Source of the DNA: Occultella aeris
GTDB taxonomy: Bacteria; Actinomycetota; Actinomycetes; Actinomycetales; Beutenbergiaceae
Assembly: GCF_902703175.1 (NCBI RefSeq)
Contig: NZ_CACRYJ010000016.1
Location: 62,001 to 126,000 of the forward strand
Length of the DNA: 64,000 nucleotides
Reading direction: 5' to 3'
In this document: positions 16,216-26,227 of the stretch, piece after piece
Layout: each line of letters starts with the position of its first letter
How positions within the stretch are numbered: position 1 is the first letter of the stretch
Notes under the pieces: model-generated
What the model saw: only the letters and a program-made list of their open reading frames with translations
What the model was told of the DNA's origin: nothing
Databases searched by the model: none
Program-made: the position numbers and the translations under genes

Positions 16216-16332
16216 CTGCCGGTCCCCTCGCTGGTCGCCCGCCGGCCCACGCCGGGTGCCCACCAACTCTAGGCCCGGGCCCGGGCGTCCTGGTCCTCAT
16301 CACGGGGGCATAACTGCCCGTCCGAGCGGGCG

Positions 16333-17166
16333 TCAGGGCAGCCGGACCGCCGCTGATGGCTGGTCCACGGGCAGGTCGCCCGCCACCGTGGCCATCACCC
16401 GCTGGGGTCCCATCCGCAGGCCGCCGCCGTAGCTGGACAGGAACGCGGTGTCGGCGGCGTCGCGGCCGGTGGCGATCCGCACCAGGGACTCGCGCGGCGC
16501 CAGCCCGGTGGCGTCCACCACGTGCCAGTGGCCCTCGACCCAGGCCTCGGCCACGGCGTGGAAGTCCATCGGGCTCAGCCCGGGCGCGTACACCGCGGTC
16601 AGCCTGGCCGGGGTGTCCATCGCACGCAGCAGTGCCACCACCAGGTGCGCGTAGTCACGGCACACGCCCTGCCCGTGCAGCATCGTGGACACTGCGCCGT
16701 CGGTCACCCGGCTCGACCCGGGCACGTAGAACAGGCGCTCGCGGACCCACGCAGCGACGGCGTCGAGCAGTGCGAGACCGCTCAGGCCACGGAACTCACG
16801 CCGCGCCGTCGGCAGCAGTTCGTCGGACTCGGCGTACCTGCTCGGGCGCAGGTAGGTGAGCAGGTCGGACGTGCTCGGCGCCGGCGCGAGGGCGAGCGCC
16901 GACGCGGGGGCGCCGTCGATCGTGGCGCGGTACCGGATCCGCACCTCGGCACCTCGGACGGTGGCGGCGTCGAACTCGACGAGGTGCATCACCCCGTGAT
17001 GTGGCGCCCCGATCTCCACGACCTCGACCGGGTCGCCGTCCTTGGTGACGGTCAGCTCGTCGGTGATCTCGAGCCCCGGCGCGCGCGCGACGGCGATCAG
17101 CAGGGCCACCTGGGTGGCGCCCTCGCCGGTGCTGAAGTCGAGTTCGGCGCTCACGGACCGGCGCAT
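16333..17166 (-). CDS. Transglutaminase-like protein
   Basis: The 277-residue protein has an N-terminal beta domain (about 1-100) and a transglutaminase-like core with C169 in GVCRDYAHL, H203 in DFHAVAEAWV and D218 in WHVVDATG, the complete catalytic triad. No signal peptide is visible, so it is likely cytoplasmic; members of this group may act as proteases or amidases rather than cross-linking enzymes. It ends 117 bases before the TM2 start. Upstream is the lactone oxidase gene, whose stop lies 42 bases away, so an operon is possible. Confidence 0.85.
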   Translation of the reverse strand: MRRSVSAELDFSTGEGATQVALLIAVARAPGLEITDELTVTKDGDPVEVVEIGAPHHGVMHLVEFDAATVRGAEVRIRYRATIDGAPASALALAPAPSTSDLLTYLRPSRYAESDELLPTARREFRGLSGLALLDAVAAWVRERLFYVPGSSRVTDGAVSTMLHGQGVCRDYAHLVVALLRAMDTPARLTAVYAPGLSPMDFHAVAEAWVEGHWHVVDATGLAPRESLVRIATGRDAADTAFLSSYGGGLRMGPQRVMATVAGDLPVDQPSAAVRLP

Positions 17167-17208
17167 GGGCGGGCACCTCTCACGGTCGGCGAGGCGGACC
17201 CGGCGATG

Positions 17209-18549
17209 CTACCTCGCAGCGGGCCCGAACACCGTGTCGGTGTAGCAGTTCGCGAACAGCCCTCGGGGGTCGACGGCGTCCCGTACCGCGAGGAAGTCGG
17301 CGAACCTCGGGTAGAGGTCGGCCAGGGCGGCCGCGTTGCGGCGGTGCATCTTGCCCCAGTGCGGCCGGCCGTCGTGGGCGATCATGATGTCCTCGACCGC
17401 CCGGAAGTACCGCTCGTGCGCGAGGGTGTGGAACTGGTGCACCGCGATGTACCCGGTCGGCCGCCCGTGCGCCGTGGAGAGCCATACGTCGTCCGCGGCC
17501 GCGAACCGCACCTCCACCGGGAACGGCACGTTCTCCCCGGTCCCGCGCACCCAGGCGTCCACCTCCCGCAGGGCGGGCACGACGGCCCCGACGGGCAGCG
17601 CGTACTCCATCTCCTTGAACACCACCCGGCGCGGCGACGTGAACACGGCCGCCGACGATGCCGTGTAGGTCCGGGCCGTCAGCAGCCGCGAGGCCACCCG
17701 GTTCACGGTCGGGGTGAGCACCGGCAGCCTCGCGGTGAGCGCGTTGGTTGCGTTGAAGATGCCGTTGGAGAGCACCTCGTCGTCGAGGACGCGGCGCCAG
17801 GTTGGCAACGGTGACCCGCCGTCACCCGGCCGGACCCGGTTGTTAGCCTTCGTCAGCGCGATCTCCGTGTACGGGAACCAGTAGAACTCGAAGTGCTCGT
17901 TCGTGGCGACCGGCCCGTCCGCCTCGGCCAGCGACTCCAGCACCTGTCCGAGCGGCATCGGCGCCTCCACCGCGCGCAGCCCGAACGCGGGCACGCACCG
18001 CATCGTGATCGCGGTGAGCAGCCCCACCGCACCGAGCCCGAGCCGAGCCGCCTCGAACAGCTCCGGGCGCTGCGCAACGCTCGCCGAGACCACGTCGCCG
18101 TCGGGCGTGATCAGCCGCACCGCGCGCACCTGGGCCGCGAACCCGGTGAAGGCGGCGCCGGTGCCGTGGGTTCCGGTGGAGATCGCCCCGGCCAGCGACT
18201 GGGCGTCGATGTCGCCCATGTTCTCCAGGGCCAGGCCACGCCGCGCGAGTTCCGCGCACAGCGCCGACAGCCGGATGCCCGCGCCGACGCGGACCTCGCG
18301 GGCACCGTCGGCCTCCGCGAATCCCACCCACTCCACCCGGTCGAGGTGGTCGAGGCTGATCATGGTGCCGTCGGTGACGACGGCCGGGGTGAACGAGTGC
18401 CCGGCCCCGACGGCCCGGACCCGGCCGCCGGTCTCGGCGGCTGCACGGACCAGCGCCGCGGCCTCGTCCTCTGAGGCCGGGCGGGCGAACCGGCTGGGCT
18501 CGGCCGACGCGGTCCCGGCCCAGTTCCGCCACGTCGCAGATGCGCTCAT
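17209..18549 (-). CDS. D-arabinono-1,4-lactone oxidase-type FAD enzyme
   Basis: The 446-residue protein has the PCMH-type FAD fold with RFARPASEDEAAALVRAA (about 19-36), AVGAGHSFTPA (48-58) and AGAISTGTHGTG (about 124-135), then a C-terminal ALO domain ending in RPHWGKMHRRNAA. These features mark the aldonolactone oxidase family, which oxidises sugar lactones to ascorbate-like products; bacterial substrates are often unknown. The start at 18549 directly follows CATGAT and GGCCGG, suggesting a leaderless message. It is divergent from the PLP enzyme gene, with 46 bases between starts. Confidence 0.88.
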   Translation of the reverse strand: MSASATWRNWAGTASAEPSRFARPASEDEAAALVRAAAETGGRVRAVGAGHSFTPAVVTDGTMISLDHLDRVEWVGFAEADGAREVRVGAGIRLSALCAELARRGLALENMGDIDAQSLAGAISTGTHGTGAAFTGFAAQVRAVRLITPDGDVVSASVAQRPELFEAARLGLGAVGLLTAITMRCVPAFGLRAVEAPMPLGQVLESLAEADGPVATNEHFEFYWFPYTEIALTKANNRVRPGDGGSPLPTWRRVLDDEVLSNGIFNATNALTARLPVLTPTVNRVASRLLTARTYTASSAAVFTSPRRVVFKEMEYALPVGAVVPALREVDAWVRGTGENVPFPVEVRFAAADDVWLSTAHGRPTGYIAVHQFHTLAHERYFRAVEDIMIAHDGRPHWGKMHRRNAAALADLYPRFADFLAVRDAVDPRGLFANCYTDTVFGPAAR

Positions 18550-18595
18550 CCGGCCATCATGGCGCGGACTTGCCCGCACACGTGACAATGGGGGC

Positions 18596-19801
18596 ATGAG
18601 TCGATCAGGGGCCGTCGGCCGGCCCGCGCCCTGGCGTGACGCGACCCGCTCCCTCAGTGCACCGCTCGCCGTCGTGGACCTGGACACCTTCGACATCAAC
18701 GCGCGGGACCTGATTGCCCGCGCCGGCGGCACCCCGGTGCGGCTGGCGACCAAGTCGGTCCGGGTGCGGCAGCTGGTGCACCGGGCCCTGGACGTGCATG
18801 GCTTCTCCGGCGTGATGGCCTACTCGCTCGCCGAGGCGCTCTGGCTCGCCGAGGACGGAATCTCCGACGTGCTCGTCGGGTACCCGAGCGTGGACACCGC
18901 GTCACTGGTGGCGCTCGCATCGAACCCGGCGGCCCGGGAGGCCATCACGCTGATGGTCGACGACGTCGCCCAGATCGCGCTGATCGAGCGGGCCCTGATC
19001 CGAGCCGGGTCCCCGGGCGGTCCGGCCGTGCAGGTCTGCATCGACGTGGACGCCTCGCTACGGATCGCCCCGCTCGGGCTGCATCTGGGGGTGCGGCGTT
19101 CGCCGCTGCGCAGCCCGGCCGACGCCGTCGCGCTGGCAAGGGCGGTCGAGCGCACCGGACGAGTCCGGGTCCGAGGAGTGATGTTCTACGACGCGCAGGT
19201 CGCGGGTCTTGGCGAGGCCGGGCTGCGCGGTGTGGGGGTCCGGATCCTCAAGCGGGCCTCGCTGCGCGAGCTCGCCGGCCGTCGCCCCGCCGTGGTGGCC
19301 GCCCTCGAGGAGCATCTGGGCAGGGAGCTGCTGGTCAACGCCGGTGGCAGCGGGTCCGTGCACGAAGTCGCAGCGGACCCGACCGTGACCGAGGTGACCG
19401 CCGGATCCGGCCTGTTCTGTCCCACCCTGTTCGACGACTACTCCGGCTTCACCGCCCGCCCGGCCGCCTACTTCGGGCTGGACGTGGTCCGGCGTCCGGC
19501 AGCCCGGATCGCGACCGCGTTCGGCGGCGGGTACGCGGCGTCCGGCCCGCCCGGCACGGACCGGCTGCCGCGCGCCGTCGATGGTTCGTTGCTGCTGCGC
19601 TCCGAGGGTGCGGGCGAGGTGCAGACCCCGCTGCGTTACCGGCGTGGGCACCGCGTGCCCGCCATCGGCTCCCGGGTCTGGTTCCGGCACGCGAAGGCCG
19701 GGGAGCTGCTGGAGAGGTTCGACGCCGTGCACCTGGTCCGGGGCGAACGTGTGCGCGAGACGGTACCCACGTATCGTGGTGAGGGCCGAAATTTCGGATG
19801 A
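18596..19801 (+). CDS. PLP-dependent amino acid deaminase/aldolase (alanine racemase-like fold III)
   Basis: The 401-residue protein has the N-terminal alanine-racemase barrel start APLAVVDLDTFDINARDL, with the probable PLP lysine K53 in RLATKSVR. A C-terminal D-Ser dehydratase-like domain is seen, with VTAGSGLFCPTLFDDY and VPAIGSRVWFRHAKAGEL. This is the D-threonine aldolase/D-serine dehydratase-like group. A GACAAT hexamer 6 bases before the ATG suggests a leaderless transcript. The divergent partner is the lactone oxidase; I recall this pairing from other actinobacteria, but cannot check it here. Confidence 0.85.
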   Translation: MSRSGAVGRPAPWRDATRSLSAPLAVVDLDTFDINARDLIARAGGTPVRLATKSVRVRQLVHRALDVHGFSGVMAYSLAEALWLAEDGISDVLVGYPSVDTASLVALASNPAAREAITLMVDDVAQIALIERALIRAGSPGGPAVQVCIDVDASLRIAPLGLHLGVRRSPLRSPADAVALARAVERTGRVRVRGVMFYDAQVAGLGEAGLRGVGVRILKRASLRELAGRRPAVVAALEEHLGRELLVNAGGSGSVHEVAADPTVTEVTAGSGLFCPTLFDDYSGFTARPAAYFGLDVVRRPAARIATAFGGGYAASGPPGTDRLPRAVDGSLLLRSEGAGEVQTPLRYRRGHRVPAIGSRVWFRHAKAGELLERFDAVHLVRGERVRETVPTYRGEGRNFG

Positions 19802-19894
19802 GTGCCGATCCGCGCCACCTGGAATGCCCGGTGGCGTCGCGGCGTTGTCGAGGCGTCCGGGTCGCCCGGCCCACGATCGCCGACCTCGAGGAGC

Positions 19895-20530
19895 ATGTTG
19901 AGCACGCACCGTTTCCGCCGCCCTGCGATGTTGAGCCCGCAGGAGGCAGAGCAGATCGCCGGTGACATCGACCCGGCGGTGCGGTCAGAACTCGCCCACA
20001 CGACGGCCGGCGCACTCGTGCTCGGCGGTCGCCGTGGCGCCGAGGACCCTGACCTGGTGCGGCGCCTGATCACCCTCGTGGACACCGAGGGTCTGGACAC
20101 GGTCGCATCGATGTGGTCCCAGAGCCCGGCGGACACCTTGCCCGGGGCGCTCTGGCGCCTCTACCTGCTGCGTGAGTGGACCCGGCGGGACCCGCACACC
20201 ATCGCCGAGCGCTACCACCTGGGCCTGCACCGCGCGGAGGTCGCCGGGGTCGTCGCCGGTGTCGCGTTGCCGCCCGGCCCGGACCAGATCCGCGAGCTCG
20301 CCGACGCCGTGCTCTCCGGTGTGTTCCGGGGCGACCTGGACGTGACCCTGGACCGCGCCGCCGCGTTCCTGCGGGTGCTCGCCACCGGCTCGGCCATGGA
20401 CGCGGACTGGGTCGAGCTCGACGACCGGGATCGGGCCACCCGGCTCACCCGCAGCGCCGGCGCGCTGCTGGACACCGCCACCGACCTGGAGAACGCCGCG
20501 GCCCTGTGGCGGGCCGGGCGGCTGGACTGA
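19895..20530 (+). CDS. Conserved actinobacterial protein of unknown function
   Basis: The roughly 211-residue protein is mostly helical, with motifs TLPGALWRLYLLREWTRRDP (about residues 77-96) and DAVLSGVFRGDLDVTLDRAAAFLRVL. I know similar proteins from actinobacteria but no function. The start is uncertain: ATG 19895 is only 1 base from GAGGAG, while TTG 19898 has better spacing and would give MSTHRFRRPAML. Its TGA overlaps the mshD ATG, so the two are translated together. Confidence 0.7.
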   Translation: MLSTHRFRRPAMLSPQEAEQIAGDIDPAVRSELAHTTAGALVLGGRRGAEDPDLVRRLITLVDTEGLDTVASMWSQSPADTLPGALWRLYLLREWTRRDPHTIAERYHLGLHRAEVAGVVAGVALPPGPDQIRELADAVLSGVFRGDLDVTLDRAAAFLRVLATGSAMDADWVELDDRDRATRLTRSAGALLDTATDLENAAALWRAGRLD

Positions 20531-21534
20531 TGGCGATCGAGGTCGCGCAGGCGCTGACCGCCGCGGACGTCGCCGCCGTGCGGGACCTGGCCGCCCGGGT
20601 CGCCGCTGCCGACGGCGAGGCCGCGTTCGACGAGCAGTCGCTGCTGAACCTGGACGGCGGCCGACCGGTGCGGCACCTGATCGTGCGGGGTGGGACTGAA
20701 CGGCCCGACGGCGGAGCGCGCGCCGGGCCCGACGGCGGTGGGCCGGCCGTGTCCGACGGTGCGGCGATGTCGATGCCCGACGACGGCGGGTCGGTCCCGA
20801 TCGTCGGGTACGCCCAGGTGGCCGATGGGTCGGGCGAGGTCGCCGTGGACCCGCCGGCGCGACGCCGGGGGATCGGCGGAGCACTCCTGGACGCCGTACT
20901 GGAGGGGCAGGGCGGGCCGGACGGGCCGGGCGGCACTGACGACGTGCGCGTCTGGGCGCACGGCGACCTCGCCCCCGCGCGGGCCCTCGCGGCGAGCCGC
21001 GGGCTCAGCGTGGTCCGTGACCTCTGGGTGATGACCGCCCCCGCACCCACGAAGGTGCCGTCGCAGACCGAACCGACCTCCGCCGTCGACGGCGTTCGGG
21101 TGCGGACGTTCGACCCCGGCCGCGACGAGCAGGCCTGGCTGACCGTGAACGGCCGCGCGTTCGCGGACCATCCCGAGCAGGGCCGGATGTCGCGCGCCGA
21201 CCTCGAGGCACGGATGGCCCAGCCGTGGTTCGACCGACGACTGCTCTGGCTCGCCGAGGACGTGAACAGCGGCCGAACACTCGGTTCCATGTGGGTGAAG
21301 ATCTCCGATCGGGTCGGGGAGATCTACGTTCTCGGCGTGGACCCGGACGCGCAGGGTCGCGGCATCGGCGGGCTGCTCACCGCGCATGCGATGGCGGCGT
21401 TCGCGGCCCGGGATCTCACCGGGCTCGAGCTGTATGTGGAGGGGGAGAACGCCCCCGCGATCGCCGTGTACGAGCGCGCCGGATTCCACCGGGCCCGTGC
21501 CCACGTCCAGTACGCACGCACCGGTTCACACTGA
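20530..21534 (+). CDS. mshD: Mycothiol synthase (tandem GNAT acetyltransferase)
   Basis: The 334-residue protein has two GNAT domains. The active C-terminal one shows [20 protein letters not shown] for acetyl-CoA binding near 256-275 and [19 protein letters not shown] near 299-317, as in MshD, which acetylates cysteinyl-GlcN-inositol in the last step of mycothiol synthesis. The N-terminal domain holds [18 protein letters not shown] but has an inserted low-complexity stretch rich in PDGG (about residues 58-90). ATG overlaps the upstream stop. The ppk gene starts 26 bases after the stop. Confidence 0.92.
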   Translation: MAIEVAQALTAADVAAVRDLAARVAAADGEAAFDEQSLLNLDGGRPVRHLIVRGGTERPDGGARAGPDGGGPAVSDGAAMSMPDDGGSVPIVGYAQVADGSGEVAVDPPARRRGIGGALLDAVLEGQGGPDGPGGTDDVRVWAHGDLAPARALAASRGLSVVRDLWVMTAPAPTKVPSQTEPTSAVDGVRVRTFDPGRDEQAWLTVNGRAFADHPEQGRMSRADLEARMAQPWFDRRLLWLAEDVNSGRTLGSMWVKISDRVGEIYVLGVDPDAQGRGIGGLLTAHAMAAFAARDLTGLELYVEGENAPAIAVYERAGFHRARAHVQYARTGSH

Positions 21535-21548
21535 ACGCCGGGAGGTGC

Positions 21549-21554
21549 CACGAT
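21549..21554 (+). promoter_or_regulatory. -10-like hexamer giving a leaderless ppk start
   Basis: CACGAT is followed by GGGCTC and the ATG of ppk at 21561. The same layout occurs before the genes at 39460 and 63287. An internal promoter for ppk without a leader is likely. Confidence 0.4.
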
Positions 21555-21560
21555 GGGCTC

Positions 21561-23768
21561 ATGAGCGAGCAGGTGGACAGTCTGGACGGCGTCAACTCGA
21601 TCACCCTCGACGTCGACGCGTTCAACGACGCGGAGCCGCACGAGCTGCCCGAGGACCGGTTCGCCGACCGGGAGCTGAGTTGGCTCGCATTCAACGAGCG
21701 GGTGCTCGAGCTCGCCGAGGACGAGGGACTGCCCCTGCTCGAACGGGTCCAGTTCCTGTCGATCTTCGCGTCCAACCTGGATGAGTTCTTCATGGTCCGG
21801 GTGGCCGGCCTGAAGCGTCGCATCGCCACCGGCATGGCGGTGCCGGGCGCGTCCGGGCTGCTGCCGCGCCAGGTGCTCGACGCCATCTCGGTCAAGGCCC
21901 ACGAGTTGACCGCTCGGCACGCGGCGGTGTTCACGGACCTGGTGCAGCCCGCGCTCGCGGCCGAGGGCATCACCCTGGTGCATTTCGATGATCTCCACGA
22001 GACGGAGAAGGAGCGGCTGCACAAGTACTACCGGAAGATGATCTTCCCGGTGCTCACCCCACTCGCCGTGGACCCGGCGCACCCGTTCCCGTACATCTCC
22101 GGGCTCTCCCTCAACCTGGCCGTGATCGTGCGCAACCCGAGCACCGGCAAGGAGCACTTCGCGCGGGTGAAGGTGCCGCCGCTGCTGCCCCGGTTCATCG
22201 CCGTCGACGCGACCGGCCGGCCGGTGCGCCCCGAGGACGCCACCGACACCACCGAGATCGCCTCCTTCGTGCCGATCGAGGACGTCATCGCGTCATTCCT
22301 GTACTACCTGTTCCCGGGCATGGAGGTCGTGGAGCACCACATCTTCCGGGTCACTCGCAACGAGGACCTCGAGGTCGAGGAGGACGACGCCGAGAACCTC
22401 CTGAAGGCACTCGAGAAGGAACTCCTGCGGCGCCGGTTCGGGCCCCCGGTGCGGCTCGAGCTCGCGGCCGGCTTCACCGACCGGCTCCGGGAGATGCTGA
22501 TCCGGGAGCTGGACATCGGGGATGCGGACGTGTACGAGCTGCCGCCCCCGCTGGACCTGACCGGCCTCGGCGTGCTCACCGACGTCGACCGGCCGGAGCT
22601 GAAGTACCCCCGGTTCGTGGCGGCCACCGCCCGTGGCCTGGCCGAGGTGGAGAGCGCGAACCCGACCGACTTCTTCGCCGCGATCCGCAACCACGACATC
22701 CTGCTGCACCACCCGTACGACTCGTTCTCCACGAGCGTCCAGCAGTTCCTCGCCCAGGCAGCCGCGGACCCGAACGTTCTCGCCATCAAGCAGACCCTGT
22801 ACCGGACCTCCGGGGACTCCCCGATCATCGACGCACTCATCGATGCTGCCGAGGCGGGCAAGCAGGTGCTCGCCATCGTGGAGATCAAGGCGCGCTTCGA
22901 CGAGCAGGCGAACATCACCTGGGCCCGCAAGCTCGAGCAGGCCGGGGTGCACGTCGTGTACGGCATCGTCGGCCTGAAGACCCACTGCAAGCTCTCCCTG
23001 GTGGTGCGTCAGGAGGCGGACGGCCTGCGCCGTTACTGCCACGTCGGCACCGGGAACTACAACCCGAAGACGGCCCGGCTGTACGAGGACCACGGCCTGC
23101 TCACGTGCAACTCCGAGGTGGGCCAGGACCTCACCCGGCTGTTCAACCAGCTCTCCGGGTACGCGCCGAAGTCCCGGTTCCACCGGCTCCTGGTCGCACC
23201 GCGCTCCATCCGGAACGGGCTCGTGGAACGGATCGACCGGGAGATCCAGAACAAACGGGCCGGTCGCGAGGCGTGGGTCAAGTTCAAGATGAACTCGGTC
23301 GTGGACGAGGTGACGATCGACGCCCTCTACCGCGCATCCCAGGCCGGGGTTCCGGTGGACGTCATCGTCCGTGGGATCTGCGCGATCAAGCCCGGGATCC
23401 CAGGGCTCAGCGAGAACATCCGGGTGCGCTCGATCCTCGGGCGGTTCCTGGAACACTCCCGGATCTACGCGTTCGCGGGCGACGGCGACCCGGAGGTCTT
23501 CATAGGCAGCGCCGACCTCATGCACCGCAACCTGGACCGGCGCGTCGAGGTGCTGATCCGGGTGATCGATCCCGACCACATCGCCGAACTCGTCGGTCTG
23601 ATCGACCGATCGGCAGCGGACACCACGGCGGCCTGGCACCTCGCCCCGGAGGGCGATGGTCGGCACGTGTGGACCAGGCACTACCTCGACGACGACGGGA
23701 ACCGGCTGCTGGACCTGCAGGAGTCCCTCATGGCGGCCCATCGGCGCCGCGCCAGCGTGGATCGCTGA
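21561..23768 (+). CDS. ppk: Polyphosphate kinase 1
   Basis: The 735-residue protein has all PPK1 regions: the N domain [20 protein letters not shown] (about 36-55), the head domain, and the C domains with [13 protein letters not shown] and [22 protein letters not shown]494 in CHVGTGNYN is the predicted autophosphorylated histidine. It makes long polyphosphate chains from ATP, reversibly. GGAGG lies 15 bases before the ATG, and a leaderless start is also possible. The MutT1 gene follows after 3 bases, so they form one transcript. Confidence 0.95.
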   Translation: MSEQVDSLDGVNSITLDVDAFNDAEPHELPEDRFADRELSWLAFNERVLELAEDEGLPLLERVQFLSIFASNLDEFFMVRVAGLKRRIATGMAVPGASGLLPRQVLDAISVKAHELTARHAAVFTDLVQPALAAEGITLVHFDDLHETEKERLHKYYRKMIFPVLTPLAVDPAHPFPYISGLSLNLAVIVRNPSTGKEHFARVKVPPLLPRFIAVDATGRPVRPEDATDTTEIASFVPIEDVIASFLYYLFPGMEVVEHHIFRVTRNEDLEVEEDDAENLLKALEKELLRRRFGPPVRLELAAGFTDRLREMLIRELDIGDADVYELPPPLDLTGLGVLTDVDRPELKYPRFVAATARGLAEVESANPTDFFAAIRNHDILLHHPYDSFSTSVQQFLAQAAADPNVLAIKQTLYRTSGDSPIIDALIDAAEAGKQVLAIVEIKARFDEQANITWARKLEQAGVHVVYGIVGLKTHCKLSLVVRQEADGLRRYCHVGTGNYNPKTARLYEDHGLLTCNSEVGQDLTRLFNQLSGYAPKSRFHRLLVAPRSIRNGLVERIDREIQNKRAGREAWVKFKMNSVVDEVTIDALYRASQAGVPVDVIVRGICAIKPGIPGLSENIRVRSILGRFLEHSRIYAFAGDGDPEVFIGSADLMHRNLDRRVEVLIRVIDPDHIAELVGLIDRSAADTTAAWHLAPEGDGRHVWTRHYLDDDGNRLLDLQESLMAAHRRRASVDR

Positions 23769-23771
23769 GTC

Positions 23772-24752
23772 GTGGGCAACTCGTCCGGGCCGGTGGTGCA
23801 GGCCGCCGGGGCGTTGATCTGGCGCGTGGTGGGGCGGCGCCTCGAGGTGCTGCTGATCCACCGGCCGCGGTACGACGACTGGTCCTGGCCGAAGGGCAAG
23901 CTGGACGGCGACGGAGAGTCGCTGCCGATGTGCGCCGTGCGGGAGGTCAAGGAGGAGACAGGCATCTCGGTGCGCCTCGGGGTCCCGCTGCCGTCGGTGA
24001 AGTACAAGCTCACGGACGGCCGCGTGAAGGTATGCACGTACTGGGCGGCGAGACCGGTCTCCGACGAGTGCCCCGCGATCGCGCCGCGCGGCAAGATCAA
24101 GGACGCGTCCAAGCACGAGGTGGACGAGTCCCGCTGGGTCGAGGCCAGGGCGGCCCGCAGACTCCTCACCCGGTCCGATGACGTCGAGCCCCTCGGGGCC
24201 ATGCTCGACCTCTGGGAGGACGGGCTGCTGGACACCTGGACTGTGATCGTGGCCCGGCACGGCCGGGCCAGGAGCCGGTCCTCCTGGAAGGGCGGCGAGG
24301 AGTCTCGGCCGCTCACCCCGGTCGGCGCGAAGCAGGCGACGGCGATCGTGCCGATCCTCGCAGCCTACGGGGTCGAGGAGGTCATCTCATCGCCGTGGGA
24401 ACGGTGCGTGGCCACCGTGCGGCCGTACCTGGACGCGAGCGGCCTGGACCTGATGACGGCGCCACAACTCACCGAGGCCGCGGCGAAGCAGGACAAGTCC
24501 GGCGCGCGCTCGTTCATGGGCTCGCTGCTCGGCACGCGGCACCGGCCCACGGTGGTCTCCACCCATCGTCCGGTGCTGCCGATCATCCTCACCAGCATCT
24601 CGGCTCGCAGCCCCTACCGGCTCTCGAAGGCCATCCCGGACCGGGACCCGTACCTGCGTACCGGCGAGCTCCTGGTGATCCATATGGCGCGGCGGTCCTC
24701 GGGGAAGGCACGCCTGGTCGCCCTGGAGCGCCAACGGGGTCTCGAGGCCTGA
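23772..24752 (+). CDS. mutT1: MutT1-type Nudix hydrolase with phosphoglycerate-mutase-like domain
   Basis: The 326-residue protein joins an N-terminal Nudix domain (about 8-140) to a C-terminal histidine phosphatase domain with VARHGRA near 158. This is the MutT1 layout known from mycobacteria, which degrades 8-oxo-GTP and diadenosine polyphosphates. The Nudix box REVKEETGI is intact, but the usual G-x5-E spacing before it is one residue longer (GKLDGDGE). GTG 23772 follows the ppk stop by 3 bases. The pstS gene is 228 bases downstream behind a PHO box. Confidence 0.88.
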   Translation: MGNSSGPVVQAAGALIWRVVGRRLEVLLIHRPRYDDWSWPKGKLDGDGESLPMCAVREVKEETGISVRLGVPLPSVKYKLTDGRVKVCTYWAARPVSDECPAIAPRGKIKDASKHEVDESRWVEARAARRLLTRSDDVEPLGAMLDLWEDGLLDTWTVIVARHGRARSRSSWKGGEESRPLTPVGAKQATAIVPILAAYGVEEVISSPWERCVATVRPYLDASGLDLMTAPQLTEAAAKQDKSGARSFMGSLLGTRHRPTVVSTHRPVLPIILTSISARSPYRLSKAIPDRDPYLRTGELLVIHMARRSSGKARLVALERQRGLEA

Positions 24753-24848
24753 GCAGTAATCCAAGGTTCAACTGTTCCTCAACGGCGGCCCAAGGTCGCG
24801 CCCCGTGCCATTGACTCGTGTCGAAGGTCACGCCCATTGTTGTGGCTC

Positions 24849-24870
24849 GTTCACCTGCTGTTCACCTGAA
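24849..24870 (+). promoter_or_regulatory. PhoP-type PHO box upstream of pstS
   Basis: Two adjacent 11-base direct repeats, GTTCACCTGCT and GTTCACCTGAA, match the PHO-box unit GTTCAYYYRGY used by PhoP in streptomycetes. A weaker candidate pair begins at 24766 (GTTCAACTGTT then CCTCAACGGCG). The box is 111 bases upstream of the pstS start, in the position of a -35 substitute. Confidence 0.8.
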
Positions 24871-24980
24871 TCAGGAGACGCATACACCCACGCTCCCTAC
24901 CGTCAAGCGTGGCTGCGGCACGCCATGGGATATCACCGGGTGCGCAGTCCCGACCCAGCCAACAGAAACGGGATTCGAAC

Positions 24981-26123
24981 GTGAAGCTTGCACCTAGCCG
25001 CCGCCTGGCGGGCATCACCGCGATCAGCGCCCTCGCGCTCACCCTCGCCGCCTGTGGTGGCGGCGACGGCGACGACACGTCCACCGACGGCGACACCGGT
25101 GGCGACAACGGTGGCGGCGCCACCAGCGATCTGTCCGGCTCCATCGCCGGTTCCGGCGCCAGCTCCCAGGAGAACGCGGTCGGCGGCTGGATCGCCGGCT
25201 TCACCGAGGCGAACCCAGGCGTCACGGTCAGCTACGACCCCACGGGTTCGGGCACCGGCCGCGAGCAGTTCCTCAACGGCACCGTGCTGTTCGCCGGCTC
25301 GGACGCCGCGATGGACGACGAGGAGCTGGCCGCGGGCGTGGACCGCTGCTTCGGCGGCGAGGTCATCGAGCTGCCCCTGTACATCAGCCCGATCGCCGTC
25401 ATCTACAACCTCCCCGGTGTGGATGCCGCGAACATCAACATGACTCCGGCCACCATCGCCGGGATTTTCGCCGGTGAGATCACGAACTGGAACGACCCGG
25501 CCATCGCCGAGTCGAACCCGGACGTCGAGCTGCCCGACCTGGCCATCGTGCCGGTGAACCGCTCCGACGAGTCCGGCACCACCGAGAACTTCACCGAGTA
25601 CCTCGTGGCGACCGCCCCCGACGTGTGGACCCACGAGGCGTCCGGCACCTGGCCGATCGAGGGCACCCAGTCCGGCGCCCAGACCTCCGGCATGATCGAC
25701 ACGGTCAGTGGCGCCGAGGGCACGATCGGGTACGCCGACGCCTCGCGTGCGGGTGACCTCGGCACGGTCGCGGTGGGCGTGGGCGACGAGTTCGTGCCGT
25801 TCTCCCCGGAGGCCGCGGCCGCCATCATCGACGCCTCACCGGCGGCCGAGGGTGCAACCGACCTTCGCCTGACGATCGACCTCGCTCGCGACACCACCGA
25901 AGCCGGTACCTACCCGATCGTGCTGGTCTCCTACTCGATCGCGTGCTCGGTGTACGAGACCGAGGAGGACGCCGCGAACGTGGCGGCCTACCTCACCTAC
26001 GTGGCGAGCCCCGAGGGCCAGGACCGCGCCGCCCAGCCGGACGTCGCGGGTTCTGCCCCGATCTCGGACGACCTGCGCGAGCAGGTCACCGCGGCCCTCG
26101 AGCAGATCACGGTCGCTGGCTGA
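24981..26123 (+). CDS. pstS: Phosphate ABC transporter substrate-binding lipoprotein
   Basis: The 380-residue protein has a lipoprotein signal with LTLAAC (C25 is the lipid site), then a Gly/Asp-rich linker and the PstS fold. Phosphate-binding segments are visible: SGSIAGSGASSQENA, DPTGSGTGREQF, SDAAMDDEEL, and NRSDESGTTENF. It captures phosphate outside the membrane for PstCA. The first gene of pstSCAB, with pstC 104 bases downstream. GTG 24981 is selected because the signal peptide starts there; the upstream open frame would add hydrophilic residues. Confidence 0.95.
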   Translation: MKLAPSRRLAGITAISALALTLAACGGGDGDDTSTDGDTGGDNGGGATSDLSGSIAGSGASSQENAVGGWIAGFTEANPGVTVSYDPTGSGTGREQFLNGTVLFAGSDAAMDDEELAAGVDRCFGGEVIELPLYISPIAVIYNLPGVDAANINMTPATIAGIFAGEITNWNDPAIAESNPDVELPDLAIVPVNRSDESGTTENFTEYLVATAPDVWTHEASGTWPIEGTQSGAQTSGMIDTVSGAEGTIGYADASRAGDLGTVAVGVGDEFVPFSPEAAAAIIDASPAAEGATDLRLTIDLARDTTEAGTYPIVLVSYSIACSVYETEEDAANVAAYLTYVASPEGQDRAAQPDVAGSAPISDDLREQVTAALEQITVAG

Positions 26124-26227
26124 TCCAGCCCACCAGGTCAGGCGGGTCGGTGCCTCAGTACGCTGAGCACCGACTCGCCTGACGCACGTCGTAACCTCCC
26201 ATCCCCCCAAAACGCCCCGGAGGACCA

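Noticed and set aside
22293-24260. A 655-residue open frame opposite ppk and mutT1
   Set aside because: It is a high-GC shadow with His/Arg/Gly-rich content and no domain; ppk and mutT1 on the other strand are unmistakable.
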